Source of the DNA: Microbacterium sp. SS28
GTDB taxonomy: Bacteria > Actinomycetota > Actinomycetes > Actinomycetales > Microbacteriaceae
Length of the DNA: 64,000 nt
Assembly: GCF_022761035.1 (NCBI RefSeq)
Contig: NZ_JAKWJP010000006.1
Coordinates: 124,001-188,000 of the forward strand
Direction: 5' to 3'
Positions within the stretch are counted from its first letter, which is position 1; every line of letters starts with the position of its first letter. The position numbers were made by a program, and so were the translations under genes. The notes beneath the pieces were generated by a model. The model had not been told where the DNA came from and did no database searches. It worked only from the letters and a program-made list of their open reading frames with translations. This document shows, piece after piece, positions 8,407-16,462 of this stretch.

Positions 8407-8475
8407 GGCTGACAGCCTACGCCGCGGAAGCGTCGAGGGGCTGGGAGCCCGCGCCCCCGGGGCGCCGGGACCCGG

Positions 8476-8481
8476 TACCTT
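8476..8481 (+). promoter_or_regulatory. -10 box TACCTT, leaderless candidate for ltrA
   Basis: TACCTT is followed by seven bases and the ATG at 8489. There is no Shine-Dalgarno sequence, so transcription probably begins at the start codon. Confidence 0.4.
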
Positions 8482-8488
8482 CTCGACC

Positions 8489-9727
8489 ATGACCGTGAAC
8501 CGTGTCTACGCCCGCATGACGGGTCGCGACCCCCGCGAGCACCACCGCGCCGCAACGCCCCTCGAGCTGCTCTTCGACCTCGTGTTCGTCGTCGCGTTCA
8601 GCCAGATCGGCTCGCAGATGGCGCACTATCTCGAGCTCGGCCACGTGTCGACGGCGCTCATCGCCGCGTCGTTCACGACCTTCGCGGTCACGTGGGCGTG
8701 GATCAACTACTCGTGGCTCGCCTCGGCGTACGACACCGACGACGTCTACTTCCGCGTCGCGACGATGGTCGTGATGATCGGCCTCATCGTCGTGGCCCTC
8801 GGCGTGCCGAACGTCTTCCACTCGATCGACGAAGGCCATTACCTCGACAACACGGTCGTCGTCGCGGGCTACGTCATCATGCGCATCGCGACGATCGCCC
8901 TCTGGGTGCGGGTCGCGCGCGAGGACGAGAAGCGGCGGCCGACGGCGATCGCCTACATCGTCAACATCTCGATCGCCCAGCTCGGGTGGATCGCGCTCAT
9001 CTTCCTCAACCTTCCGGTCGCCACGACCCTCGTCTTCACGACGATCCTGTCGCTCTTCGAGCTCGCGGGGCCGCTCTTGGCCGAGCTGAGGTTCGGCCGC
9101 ACGCCGTGGCATCCGCATCACATCGCCGAGCGCTACGGCCTGCTCGTCATCATCACGCTCGGCGAGGTCATCCTAGGCACGGTCCTCGCGATCTCGGCGG
9201 TCATCGAGCAGCAGCACGGCTGGACGCTCGACGCGGCCCTCGTCGCGTTCGGCGGAACGGCGCTCGCCTTCGGCATGTGGTGGATCTACTTCGCGATCCC
9301 GTGGGGGCGTGTGCTCGAGGTCCACCCGAAGCGGGCGTTCGCGTGGGGCTACCTGCAGATCTTCCTCTTCGGCTCGCTCGTCGGAGTCGGCGCGGGCCTG
9401 CACGTCGCGGCCTACGTCATCGGCGGCGAGGCCCACGTCGACGCGACGTTCGCGGCGCTGTCGATCGCGATCCCCGTCCTGCTGTTCGAGACGCTCCTCT
9501 TCGTGCTCTACTCGCTCCTCGTGATGCAGCTCGACCCGTTCCACATCTGGCTCTTCTTCGGCGTCGTCGCCGTGCTCGTCGTGGCGGTCGGGGCCGTCGC
9601 GCTCGGCGCATCGCTCGGTGTCGGCATCCTGCTCATCGCGTGCTCTCCGATCGTCGTCGTGGTCGGCTACGAGACGATCGGCTGGCGGCACGCGACGGAG
9701 ATGGTCGCCCGGTCGCTCGATGACTGA
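8489..9727 (+). CDS. Low temperature requirement A (LtrA) family membrane protein
   Basis: A 412-residue polytopic membrane protein of the LtrA family, named after a Listeria gene needed for growth in the cold; the molecular function is unknown. It opens with the family motif TPLELLFDLVFVVAFSQ (about residues 21-37) and contains ITLGEVILG and HIAERYGLLVI in the middle. About ten hydrophobic segments are visible. ATG at 8489 is the start; the frame remains open further 5' but without family similarity. The gene is divergent from ispG. Confidence 0.85.
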   Translation: MTVNRVYARMTGRDPREHHRAATPLELLFDLVFVVAFSQIGSQMAHYLELGHVSTALIAASFTTFAVTWAWINYSWLASAYDTDDVYFRVATMVVMIGLIVVALGVPNVFHSIDEGHYLDNTVVVAGYVIMRIATIALWVRVAREDEKRRPTAIAYIVNISIAQLGWIALIFLNLPVATTLVFTTILSLFELAGPLLAELRFGRTPWHPHHIAERYGLLVIITLGEVILGTVLAISAVIEQQHGWTLDAALVAFGGTALAFGMWWIYFAIPWGRVLEVHPKRAFAWGYLQIFLFGSLVGVGAGLHVAAYVIGGEAHVDATFAALSIAIPVLLFETLLFVLYSLLVMQLDPFHIWLFFGVVAVLVVAVGAVALGASLGVGILLIACSPIVVVVGYETIGWRHATEMVARSLDD

Positions 9728-9751
9728 CACGGGCGACCGCCGCGGTTCTGC

Positions 9752-9757
9752 TATCGT
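9752..9757 (+). promoter_or_regulatory. -10 box TATCGT before the trp leader peptide
   Basis: TATCGT lies six bases before the leader-peptide ATG at 9764, preceded by TGC. The leader would be translated from the very 5' end of the message. No convincing -35 box is visible at 17 bases. Confidence 0.45.
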
Positions 9758-9763
9758 GACCGC

Positions 9764-9799
9764 ATGCTCGCGAACACCTCCTGGTGGCCCACCCGCTGA
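9764..9799 (+). CDS. trpL: trp operon leader peptide MLANTSWWPTR
   Basis: An 11-residue open frame with two consecutive tryptophan codons (9782-9787) and a TGA stop at 9797. It precedes the anthranilate synthase gene and overlaps the first strand of a set of mutually exclusive hairpins. Its role is to sense charged tRNA-Trp through ribosome stalling. The tandem Trp codons, the hairpin layout and the downstream gene agree. Confidence 0.9.
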   Translation: MLANTSWWPTR

Positions 9800-9848
9800 C
9801 GGCGGTGTGTTCGCGTTCCCACAGACACAGACCGCCCGAGGGCGGTCT
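9769..9848 (+). terminator. Ribosome-mediated tryptophan attenuator
   Basis: Four strands can be drawn. Strand 1 (9769-9777, CGCGAACAC) pairs perfectly with strand 2 (9807-9815, GTGTTCGCG). Strand 2 region GGCGGTGTGT (9801-9810) can instead pair with strand 3 (9825-9836, ACAC-AG-ACCGCC). Strand 3 (9829-9836, AGACCGCC) pairs with strand 4 (9841-9848, GGCGGTCT) around a CGAG loop, followed by a T-rich tract: the terminator. A ribosome stalled at the Trp codons would mask strand 1, let 2:3 form and prevent termination. Confidence 0.88.
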
Positions 9849-9889
9849 TTCTCGTTTGAGCGACCGTCCGACCCGATGAAAGGCCGGCG

Positions 9890-11815
9890 ATGACACCGAG
9901 CCCCTTCCCCTTGACCGCGGCGCTCGCGAAGGCCGACTCCTTCGCGCTCATCGCACGCGACGGGGCGACCGTCGAGCTGCTGACGGGCGAGGTCGTCGAC
10001 GTCGCGCTGCTCGCCGACATCCCGCTCGTCCAGGACGGCGTCCCGCGCGAAGTGCTCGCGCTCGTGCCGTTCCGCCAGGTCGTCGAGCGCGGCTTCGTAT
10101 GCCACGACGACCACGCGCCGCTGCGCTGCCTCATCGTCGGCGAGCACACGGCGTTCCCGCGCGACGAGGCGCTCGCCGAGCTGCCGTCGGCGCCCGTCGC
10201 CCTCGCGGACGCGGGCTTCGACATCCCGGACGACGAGTACGCCGAGATCGTGCGGCGCGTCATCGCCGACGAGATCGGGCGGGGGGAGGGCGCGAACTTC
10301 GTCATCCGCCGCGACTTCACGGCGACCGTCGACGCGGATGCGCGCACGACGGCGCTCACGTGGTTCCGCGCGCTGCTCGAGTACGAGCGCGGCGCGTACT
10401 GGACGTTCGCGATCGTGACCCCCGACCACATCGCGGTCGGCGCGAGCCCCGAGGCGCACGTCAGCGCGCAGGACGGGGTCGTCACGATGAACCCCATCTC
10501 GGGCACGTTCCGCCACCCCGCGGGCGGTGCGACCCCCGAGACCCTGAGCGAGTTCCTCGAGTCCACGAAGGAAACCGAAGAGCTCTTCATGGTCGTCGAC
10601 GAGGAGCTCAAGATGATGAGCGCCGTCTGCTCCGACGGCGGGCGCATCACAGGCCCGCACCTCAAGGAGATGTCGCGCCTCACCCACACCGAGTACGTCC
10701 TGCGCGGCCGCAGTCGCCTCGACCCGCGCGACATCCTGCGCGAGACGATGTTCGCTCCGACCGTGACCGGCTCGCCCATGCAGAATGCGTGCACCGTCAT
10801 CTCGCGCCACGAGCGCACGCCCCGCGGCTACTACTCGGGGGTCGCGGCGCTGTTCACCCCACGGGCCACGGATGCTCCTGCCGACGACGACCCGACGCAC
10901 GACCTCGACGCGCCCATCCTGATCCGCACGGCGTATCTCGTCGACGGACGCCTGCGTGTGCCCGTCGGCGCGACGCTCGTGCGGCACTCCGACCCGTACG
11001 GCGAGGTCGGCGAGACGCACGGCAAGGCCGCGGGCGTCCTCGGCGCGATCGGTGCGATCCCCCGCGACACGGCGGTGCCCGTCGCACCCGACGCGATCGA
11101 CGAGGACGCGCCCGCCGCTGCTCCGAAGCCGCTCGCCGACGATCCCGCGATCGCGGCACTCCTCACTTCGCGGAACGCGCGGCTCGCGTCGTTCTGGCTC
11201 AACCCCCAGGCCGCGGGCGAGGGCCCCTTCGCGGGACGCTCCGCGATCGTCGTCGACGTCGAGGACCGCTTCACGACGATGCTCGCGCACCAGCTGCGCC
11301 ACCTCGGCCTGACCGTCGACATCGTGCCCTGGAGCGCCGTCACCGACGAGCAGGTCGACGAGGCCGAGCTCGTCGTGTGCGGCCCCGGGCCCGGCGACCC
11401 GCGCGACCTCTCGAGCGCCCGCATCCTGCGCATGCGCGAGGTCGTGCGCCGCCGGCGCGATGCCGGCAGGCCGCTGCTCGCGGTGTGCCTCAGCCACCAG
11501 ATCCTCGCGGACTCGTTCGGCATCGACCTCGCGCCGCTCGCCCGCCCGCACCAGGGACTGCAGAAGTCCGTCGACGTCTTCGGCACGCCCGCGTCGATCG
11601 GCTTCTACAACACCTTCACGGCGCGCGTCGCCCCGGGGACGGCCGTCGTGGGCGAGGCCGAGGTCTCGGCCGACCCCGGGACCGGCGACGTCTACGCGCT
11701 GCGCGGCCCCGCGTTCGCGTCGGTGCAGGGGCACCTCGAGTCGATCCTCTCGCGGGACGGGATGTCGACCCTCGAGCGGCTCGTCGCGCAGGCGTTCTCG
11801 CCCGTCGAGGCGTAG
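9890..11815 (+). CDS. trpEG: Fused anthranilate synthase (TrpE-TrpG type)
   Basis: A 641-residue fusion of the chorismate-using component I and the glutamine amidotransferase component II; it should make anthranilate, the first step of tryptophan synthesis. The component I part (about 1-420) has the family region ISGTFRHPAGG, EELKMMSAVCSDGGRI and MFAPTVTGSPMQ. The amidotransferase (about 440-641) has the nucleophile Cys in LLAVCLSHQILADSFG and the FGTPASIGFYNTF segment. The start is ATG at 9890 behind GAAAGG. The same architecture occurs in PhzE (phenazine ADIC synthase), but the Trp-codon leader directly upstream argues for tryptophan. The rest of the trp genes are elsewhere. Confidence 0.87.
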   Translation: MTPSPFPLTAALAKADSFALIARDGATVELLTGEVVDVALLADIPLVQDGVPREVLALVPFRQVVERGFVCHDDHAPLRCLIVGEHTAFPRDEALAELPSAPVALADAGFDIPDDEYAEIVRRVIADEIGRGEGANFVIRRDFTATVDADARTTALTWFRALLEYERGAYWTFAIVTPDHIAVGASPEAHVSAQDGVVTMNPISGTFRHPAGGATPETLSEFLESTKETEELFMVVDEELKMMSAVCSDGGRITGPHLKEMSRLTHTEYVLRGRSRLDPRDILRETMFAPTVTGSPMQNACTVISRHERTPRGYYSGVAALFTPRATDAPADDDPTHDLDAPILIRTAYLVDGRLRVPVGATLVRHSDPYGEVGETHGKAAGVLGAIGAIPRDTAVPVAPDAIDEDAPAAAPKPLADDPAIAALLTSRNARLASFWLNPQAAGEGPFAGRSAIVVDVEDRFTTMLAHQLRHLGLTVDIVPWSAVTDEQVDEAELVVCGPGPGDPRDLSSARILRMREVVRRRRDAGRPLLAVCLSHQILADSFGIDLAPLARPHQGLQKSVDVFGTPASIGFYNTFTARVAPGTAVVGEAEVSADPGTGDVYALRGPAFASVQGHLESILSRDGMSTLERLVAQAFSPVEA

Positions 11816-11821
11816 GCCGGG

Positions 11822-13072
11822 TCAGCGGGCGATGCGCGCCTCGATGAGCCGGCGCTCGGCGGCGTTCGCCGTCAGCTCGAGTGCGCGCAGGTCGGCGTCG
11901 GTCGCCTCGGCGTCTCGGCCGAGCCCCCGCAGCAGGTGCGCCCGCACGGCGTGCCACAGGCGGTAGTCGGCGAGCGCCGCCTGAAGATCGTCGACCTCCG
12001 CGAGGGCCGCCTGCGGTCCCTCCACCTCGGCGAGCGCGACGGCGCGGTTGAGACGCACGACGGGCGAGCCGTCGAACCGCAGCAGCATGTCGTAGAGCGT
12101 CAGCACCTGCAGCCAGTCCGTCTCGGCCGAGGTCGCGGCGTCCGCGTGGCACGCCGCGATCGCGGCGTGCAGCTGCCACCGGCCGGGTCGGCGCAGCAGC
12201 GCGGCGCGCGCGAGCGTCCTGCGGGCGTCCGCGAGCAGCGCGGCATCCCATCTCGTCCGATCCTGATCGCCGAGCAGCACGAGCTCGCCATCGACGGCGC
12301 GGGCGTTCTCGCGCGCGCGGTGGAAGAGCAGAAGCGCGCGCAGTCCGTGCGCCTCGGCCTCGCGGGGCAGTGCCGCCGCGACGACGCCCGCGAGCCACAG
12401 CGCGTCGTCGGCGAGATCGCGGTCGGCCGCGGCATCCCTCCCCGCCGCCAGATGCGCCTCGCTGTACATGACCGAGACGACGCTCAGCACGATGTCGAGC
12501 CGCGCCGCGCGATCCTCGGGCTCGGGGATGCGGATCGGGATGCCGGCCTCGCCGATCTTGCGCTTGGCGCGCGAGATGCGCTGCCCGACGGTCGTCGGCG
12601 TCGACAGCGTCGCGCCCGCGATCTGCGCCGTCGTGAGACCGCACACGGCCCGCAGCGTGAGGGCGAGCTGCGCGTCGGGCGAGAGCGCGGGATGGCAGCA
12701 TCCGAACAGCAGCGGCAGCCGCTCGTCGGCGTCGTCCGCGTGCGTCGCCGGAGGGGTCTCAGCGATCGTCGCGAGCTTCTCGCGGTAGCGCTTCTCGCGC
12801 CGGATCCGGTCGAGCGCGTTGTGCCGGGCCGCCTGCGTCAGCCAGGCACCGGGATTGGGCGGGATGCCGCGTCCTCGCCACTCCCGCAGCGCCTCTTCGA
12901 CCGCCTCGGCGACAGCCTCCTCGGCGAGGTCGAGACTGTGCAGCGACGCGGTCAGCGCCGCGACGATCCGGCCGGACTCCTCGCGGACAGCACGTGCGAG
13001 CGCCGCATCGGAGGCGCGAGGGGATGCCACAGCCGAGCCGGCCGCGCCGGCCGCGGCATCCGTGTCGCTCAC
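11822..13072 (-). CDS. ECF sigma factor, ECF42 type, with C-terminal TPR-like extension
   Basis: A 416-residue RNA polymerase sigma factor. Regions 2 and 4 of sigma-70 lie in the first 190 residues (GAWLTQAARHNALDRIRREKR; then LRAVCGLTTAQIAGA). They are followed by a long helical extension (about 200-416, the DUF6596/TPR-like part with FHRARENARAVDGELVLLGD and LLRFDGSPVVRLNRAVALAE) that is the hallmark of ECF42. ECF42 factors act without an anti-sigma factor and are encoded beside YCII/DGPF proteins, as here. GTG at 13072 overlaps the stop of the upstream YCII gene by four bases (GTGA), so the two are translationally coupled. The signal sensed is unknown. Confidence 0.88.
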   Translation of the reverse strand: MSDTDAAAGAAGSAVASPRASDAALARAVREESGRIVAALTASLHSLDLAEEAVAEAVEEALREWRGRGIPPNPGAWLTQAARHNALDRIRREKRYREKLATIAETPPATHADDADERLPLLFGCCHPALSPDAQLALTLRAVCGLTTAQIAGATLSTPTTVGQRISRAKRKIGEAGIPIRIPEPEDRAARLDIVLSVVSVMYSEAHLAAGRDAAADRDLADDALWLAGVVAAALPREAEAHGLRALLLFHRARENARAVDGELVLLGDQDRTRWDAALLADARRTLARAALLRRPGRWQLHAAIAACHADAATSAETDWLQVLTLYDMLLRFDGSPVVRLNRAVALAEVEGPQAALAEVDDLQAALADYRLWHAVRAHLLRGLGRDAEATDADLRALELTANAAERRLIEARIAR

Positions 13073-13437
13073 TGCTGCATGTGGCTGTAGTCGACGACCA
13101 TCGGCCGGATCTCGACGGCCACGCCCGGGTGTTCGAGCATCGGCCAGGTCTTCACGATGGCGATCGCGGCGTCGAGGTCCTCGACGTCGAGCACGCTGAA
13201 GCCGCCGATGACCTCCTTGGCCTCGGAGAACGGGCAGTCGGCCACGACCGGAGCGCTCCCGCCGTACTTGACGGTCGTGGCCGTCGACACGGGATGCAGC
13301 TCGGCACCGGAGTCGGAGATCTGCTCGCTGTTCTCGCCGAACCAATCGAAGACGCGCCGGTACACCGCCTCCGCCCGCTCGGGCGGCACCGCCGCGTCGA
13401 GCTCGGGAGTCGAGGTGAACATGATGACGTACTTCAT
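13069..13437 (-). CDS. YCII-related (DGPF-type) small protein
   Basis: A 122-residue YCII-fold protein starting MKYVIMFTSTPE, with the GGFSVLDVEDLDAAIAI segment typical of the family. YCII proteins related to ECF42 clusters have no proven enzymatic role; they are regular targets of those sigma factors. ATG at 13437 has a strong GAAAGGA ribosome binding site. It is the first gene of a two-gene operon with the sigma factor (4-bp overlap). Confidence 0.85.
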   Translation of the reverse strand: MKYVIMFTSTPELDAAVPPERAEAVYRRVFDWFGENSEQISDSGAELHPVSTATTVKYGGSAPVVADCPFSEAKEVIGGFSVLDVEDLDAAIAIVKTWPMLEHPGVAVEIRPMVVDYSHMQQ

Positions 13438-13479
13438 GATGCTGGTCCTTTCGTCAGGGAACCGTTTCATGAGTACAGC

Positions 13480-13503
13480 GAACGGACAACCGGCTTTTCG
13501 ACA
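13480..13503 (-). promoter_or_regulatory. Possible ECF42-type promoter of the YCII-sigma operon
   Basis: On the minus strand TGTCGA (13498-13503) is followed 13 bases later by CGTTC (13480-13484), about 40 bases before the YCII start. TGTCGA in the -35 region and a CG(A/T)C-like -10 are, as I recall, the motif described for ECF42 promoters. The spacing is shorter than usual for ECF promoters, so this is a candidate only. If real, the operon would be self-activating. Confidence 0.4.
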
Positions 13504-13517
13504 GGACCGCGAGATTC

Positions 13518-14825
13518 CTACGGACCGAAGAACGAGATCGGGTTGAAGATGTCGGCGAGGATCAGCACGCCGCCCATGACGATGAGGCCGATGACCACGA
13601 CGAAAGTCACCGGCACGAGCTTGGTCGCGTCGACGGGCTTCGGCGCGGGGAGCCCGAAGATGCGCGCCCACACGCGCTTGATGCCCTCCCACAGCGCGAC
13701 GGCGACGTGCCCGCCGTCGAGCGGGAGCAGAGGGATGAGGTTGAAGACGAACAGGGCGAGGTTGAGCGAGGCGAGCAGCCCCAGCATCGCCGAGACCCTG
13801 TTGAGGATCGGCGCGTCGACGGCGGCCACCTCGCCCGCGAGGATCCCCGCGCCGACGACGCTGAGCGGACCGTTGGGGTCGCGCTCCTCCCCCGTCACGA
13901 GCGACACCGCGGCGTCGTAGACCTTGACGGGCATCTGCCAGATGATGCCCGCGACGGCGCCGACGTTCTCGATCGTCGCCTGTGCGCCCGACCAGATCGG
14001 CTGGCGCACGTATTCGACCTCTGGGCGGATGCCCGCGAAGCCGACCTCCGTCGTGGCCCCGTCAGCGTCCGTCGCACCGATCGTCGCGGGCGTCAGGACG
14101 ATCGACTGCTCCGCGCCGTCGCGCTCGACCACGATCGTGAGGGGCACGCCCGGGGACTGCCGGATGATGGCTGACGCGTCGGCGAAGGTCGCGACATCCG
14201 TCCCCTCGACCGACACGATGACGTCGCCCGGCTGGATCCCGGCCTCGACGGCCGGCGGTGCGGGGTCTTCGGACGTGCACTCGGCGGCGACCGTCTCGGG
14301 AACGCATGCGGACAGCCCCGCGACGGTCGTCGTCGCGGTCTGGACGCCGATCGCGCTGAAGACGATCGTGAACAGCACGACCGCGAACAGCAGGTTCATC
14401 GTCGGCCCGCCGAGCATCACGACGATGCGCTTCCAGACGGGGAGCTTGTAGAAGACGCGCTCGTCGTCCTCGCCCAGCAGCGTCTCGTCGTTCGCGGCGC
14501 GCGCGTCCTGCACCATCGTCGCGAAGAAGCCGCCGCCCGCACGCCCTTCGCGGCCGCCCGCGGCGACCGCGGCGCGCTCGCGGGGCGATGGCGGATACAT
14601 GCCGGCCATCGAGATGTAGCCGCCGAGCGGGATCGCCTTGAACCCGTACTGCGTCTCTCCGCGGCGGCGCGACCAGATCGTCGGTCCGAAGCCGATCATG
14701 TACTGGCCGACGCGCACGCCGAAGCGCTTGGCGGGCCACAGGTGGCCGAGCTCGTGCAGCGCGATCGACACGGCGAGGCCCACGACGAGGACGACGACTC
14801 CGATGGCGAACGCGATGGCTGTCAC
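13518..14825 (-). CDS. Site-2 protease, M50 family (RseP/Rip1-like intramembrane metalloprotease)
   Basis: A 435-residue membrane metalloprotease that cuts transmembrane substrates such as anti-sigma factors. The zinc motif HELGH is at residues 24-28 in the first helix; a PDZ domain (GIQPGDVIVSVEGTDV) lies in the middle; the second metal-ligand motif NLIPLLPLDGGH is near 370. A TACCGT -10 box sits six bases before the chosen GTG at 14825, so the mRNA may be leaderless. In relatives this gene usually lies between dxr and ispG, which here are 7-8 kb away on either side. It corresponds to M. tuberculosis Rip1 by family and context. Confidence 0.9.
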   Translation of the reverse strand: MTAIAFAIGVVVLVVGLAVSIALHELGHLWPAKRFGVRVGQYMIGFGPTIWSRRRGETQYGFKAIPLGGYISMAGMYPPSPRERAAVAAGGREGRAGGGFFATMVQDARAANDETLLGEDDERVFYKLPVWKRIVVMLGGPTMNLLFAVVLFTIVFSAIGVQTATTTVAGLSACVPETVAAECTSEDPAPPAVEAGIQPGDVIVSVEGTDVATFADASAIIRQSPGVPLTIVVERDGAEQSIVLTPATIGATDADGATTEVGFAGIRPEVEYVRQPIWSGAQATIENVGAVAGIIWQMPVKVYDAAVSLVTGEERDPNGPLSVVGAGILAGEVAAVDAPILNRVSAMLGLLASLNLALFVFNLIPLLPLDGGHVAVALWEGIKRVWARIFGLPAPKPVDATKLVPVTFVVVIGLIVMGGVLILADIFNPISFFGP

Positions 14826-14831
14826 ACGGCA

Positions 14832-14837
14832 ACGGTA
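14832..14837 (-). promoter_or_regulatory. -10 box TACCGT, leaderless candidate for the site-2 protease
   Basis: TACCGT on the minus strand ends six bases before the GTG start at 14825, with no Shine-Dalgarno sequence between. Confidence 0.4.
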
Positions 14838-14897
14838 CCCGCGCGATTCTTTGATTTGGCCGTGGATGCCGGGGGCCGGTGCGAGGATGGGATCGCC

Positions 14898-15536
14898 ATG
14901 CCGTCCCGCGCCGTTCCGACCTCGCCCGCGCCGGCGGCGAGCGCCCGCCTCACGGCGCGGCAGCTGCGGACCCTGCGGGGCATCTCGGCGGCGGGCGTCG
15001 CGACCGTCGTCGCTTCGACGGCGCACACCCTCGCGGGCGGCGGCGCCCCCTCAGCCGCGCTCGTCGCGGTCGTGATCCTGCTCGCCGCGCCCGTCGCGGT
15101 CGCGCTCGCGGGCCGCACGCTCGCGCTCTGGCGGCTCGCGCTCACGGTGCTCGCGAGCCAGCTCGTCTTCCACGTCGCGTTCGCGCTCTCCGCCGGCGCG
15201 ACCGGCGCGGCCGGCGCGGCCGCGGCGCACGCGCACCACGGCGCCCTCGTGCTCGACTCCGGCCCCGCCGCCGCGTGGACGCTCGACCCGCTCATGCTGC
15301 TCGGCCACGCGGTCGCCGCGGTCGTCACGATCGCGGCACTCCACCGCGGGGAGCGGATGCTGCGCTCGATCGTGCGCGGCCTCCTTCGGCTGCTCGCGGC
15401 GCGGTGGGACGTCCCGCGTCCCGACTTCCCCGCGCTGCTCGCCCCGTCCGTGCCGGGCGAGCGCGGCATCCGTCCCCCGCTCTTCGTCACCGAGGTCTCG
15501 CGCAGGGGTCCGCCCGTGGGCTGCGCGGCGCTGTAG
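14898..15536 (+). CDS. His-rich polytopic membrane protein beside ycnI
   Basis: A 212-residue membrane protein of unknown function. It has about four hydrophobic segments (roughly residues 28-47, 50-70, 75-95 and 127-148). An extracytoplasmic or loop segment near 105-115 is His-rich (AHAHHG), which could bind metal. The start is ATG at 14898 with a GAGGATGGG purine stretch upstream. It precedes a YcnI-type copper protein by 115 bases on the same strand, and similar pairs occur in copper-handling loci of actinobacteria, so a role in copper uptake or homeostasis is a reasonable inference. Confidence 0.65.
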   Translation: MPSRAVPTSPAPAASARLTARQLRTLRGISAAGVATVVASTAHTLAGGGAPSAALVAVVILLAAPVAVALAGRTLALWRLALTVLASQLVFHVAFALSAGATGAAGAAAAHAHHGALVLDSGPAAAWTLDPLMLLGHAVAAVVTIAALHRGERMLRSIVRGLLRLLAARWDVPRPDFPALLAPSVPGERGIRPPLFVTEVSRRGPPVGCAAL

Positions 15537-15651
15537 CGCCCGCGCCCCGACCACCTCCTCTGCGGCGACTCGCCCTCTGCGCGCGTCGCCGACCCCTTTC
15601 GCGCTGCCACGGCAAATGCCGTCGCGCGCACCCCGACGAAAGAGCACGTCC

Positions 15652-16365
15652 ATGAACCGCACCACCCTGCCCACGCGCCGCACGAACACCCGCCGCACGA
15701 CCCTCGCCCTGGCGGGCGCCGCGGCGGGCATCGCGCTCGCCCTCGCCGCTCCGCTCGCGGCCTCGGCGCACGTCCACGTCGACCCCGGCACGGCCTCCGC
15801 CGGAGCGAGCGAGACGCTCGCGTTCACCTTCTCGCACGGCTGCGACGGCTCGCCGACGACCGCCCTCGCGATCGGCATCCCCGAGGAGGTCGCGACGACG
15901 ACACCCGTCGCCCAGGGCGGCTGGACGATCCAGCGCGAGCTCGGCGCAGACGAGCAGCCCACGCGCGTGATCTTCACGAGCGATGCGCCCGTCGAGTCGG
16001 GCATCCAGGCCTCGGTCTCCCTTGCCGTGACCTTCTCCGAGGATGCCGCGAACGCGACGCTCGCCTTCCCCGTGACGCAGATCTGCGTCGACGGGGAGAC
16101 GGCATGGGTCGATGTCGCCGAGGACGGAGCCGATCCCGAGAGCCTCGAGGCGCCCGCGCCGACGGTCGTCGTCGGGGATGTCGTCGCAGAGGGCGACGGC
16201 CACGGGCATGCCGACGGCGCGGCCGACGCCGCAGCCGCGGCCGACCACGACGAAGCGCCCGCGCCCGCGGCCGCCGATCCCGTCGCGCGCTGGCTCGCGG
16301 GCGGGGCGCTCGCCCTCGCCCTCGCGGCGCTCGTCGTCGCGGTCGTGTGTCGCCGACGCGCCTGA
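15652..16365 (+). CDS. YcnI-like copper-binding protein (DUF1775), membrane anchored
   Basis: A 237-residue exported protein. An N-terminal signal peptide with a twin-Arg-like basic region and a hydrophobic core ends at ASA; the mature protein would begin with HVHVDPGTASAG, placing the copper-binding His at the N-terminus as in Bacillus YcnI. The DUF1775 domain follows (about 38-165, LAFTFSHGCDGSPTTAL and GGWTIQREL), then a His/Ala/Asp-rich linker (HGHADGAADAAAAADHDEA) and a C-terminal membrane helix with RRR tail. The start is ATG at 15652 behind GAAAG. Copper binding is family knowledge. Confidence 0.87.
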   Translation: MNRTTLPTRRTNTRRTTLALAGAAAGIALALAAPLAASAHVHVDPGTASAGASETLAFTFSHGCDGSPTTALAIGIPEEVATTTPVAQGGWTIQRELGADEQPTRVIFTSDAPVESGIQASVSLAVTFSEDAANATLAFPVTQICVDGETAWVDVAEDGADPESLEAPAPTVVVGDVVAEGDGHGHADGAADAAAAADHDEAPAPAAADPVARWLAGGALALALAALVVAVVCRRRA

Positions 16366-16462
16366 CACCCGGGCGCCCCGGGAGGCCGACGCACGTCGCC
16401 TCCCGGGGCGCCGCTCACAAGGCAGTGTCGACGGCGGCGCTCGATGAGAGGATTGATGCGCC

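Noticed and set aside
9173..11734. An 853-codon open frame on the minus strand
   Set aside because: It is opposite the trp attenuator and trpEG and shows no family similarity.
9890..11815. Phenazine ADIC synthase PhzE
   Set aside because: Architecture is the same, but the tandem-Trp leader directly upstream and the absence of phz genes favour anthranilate synthase.
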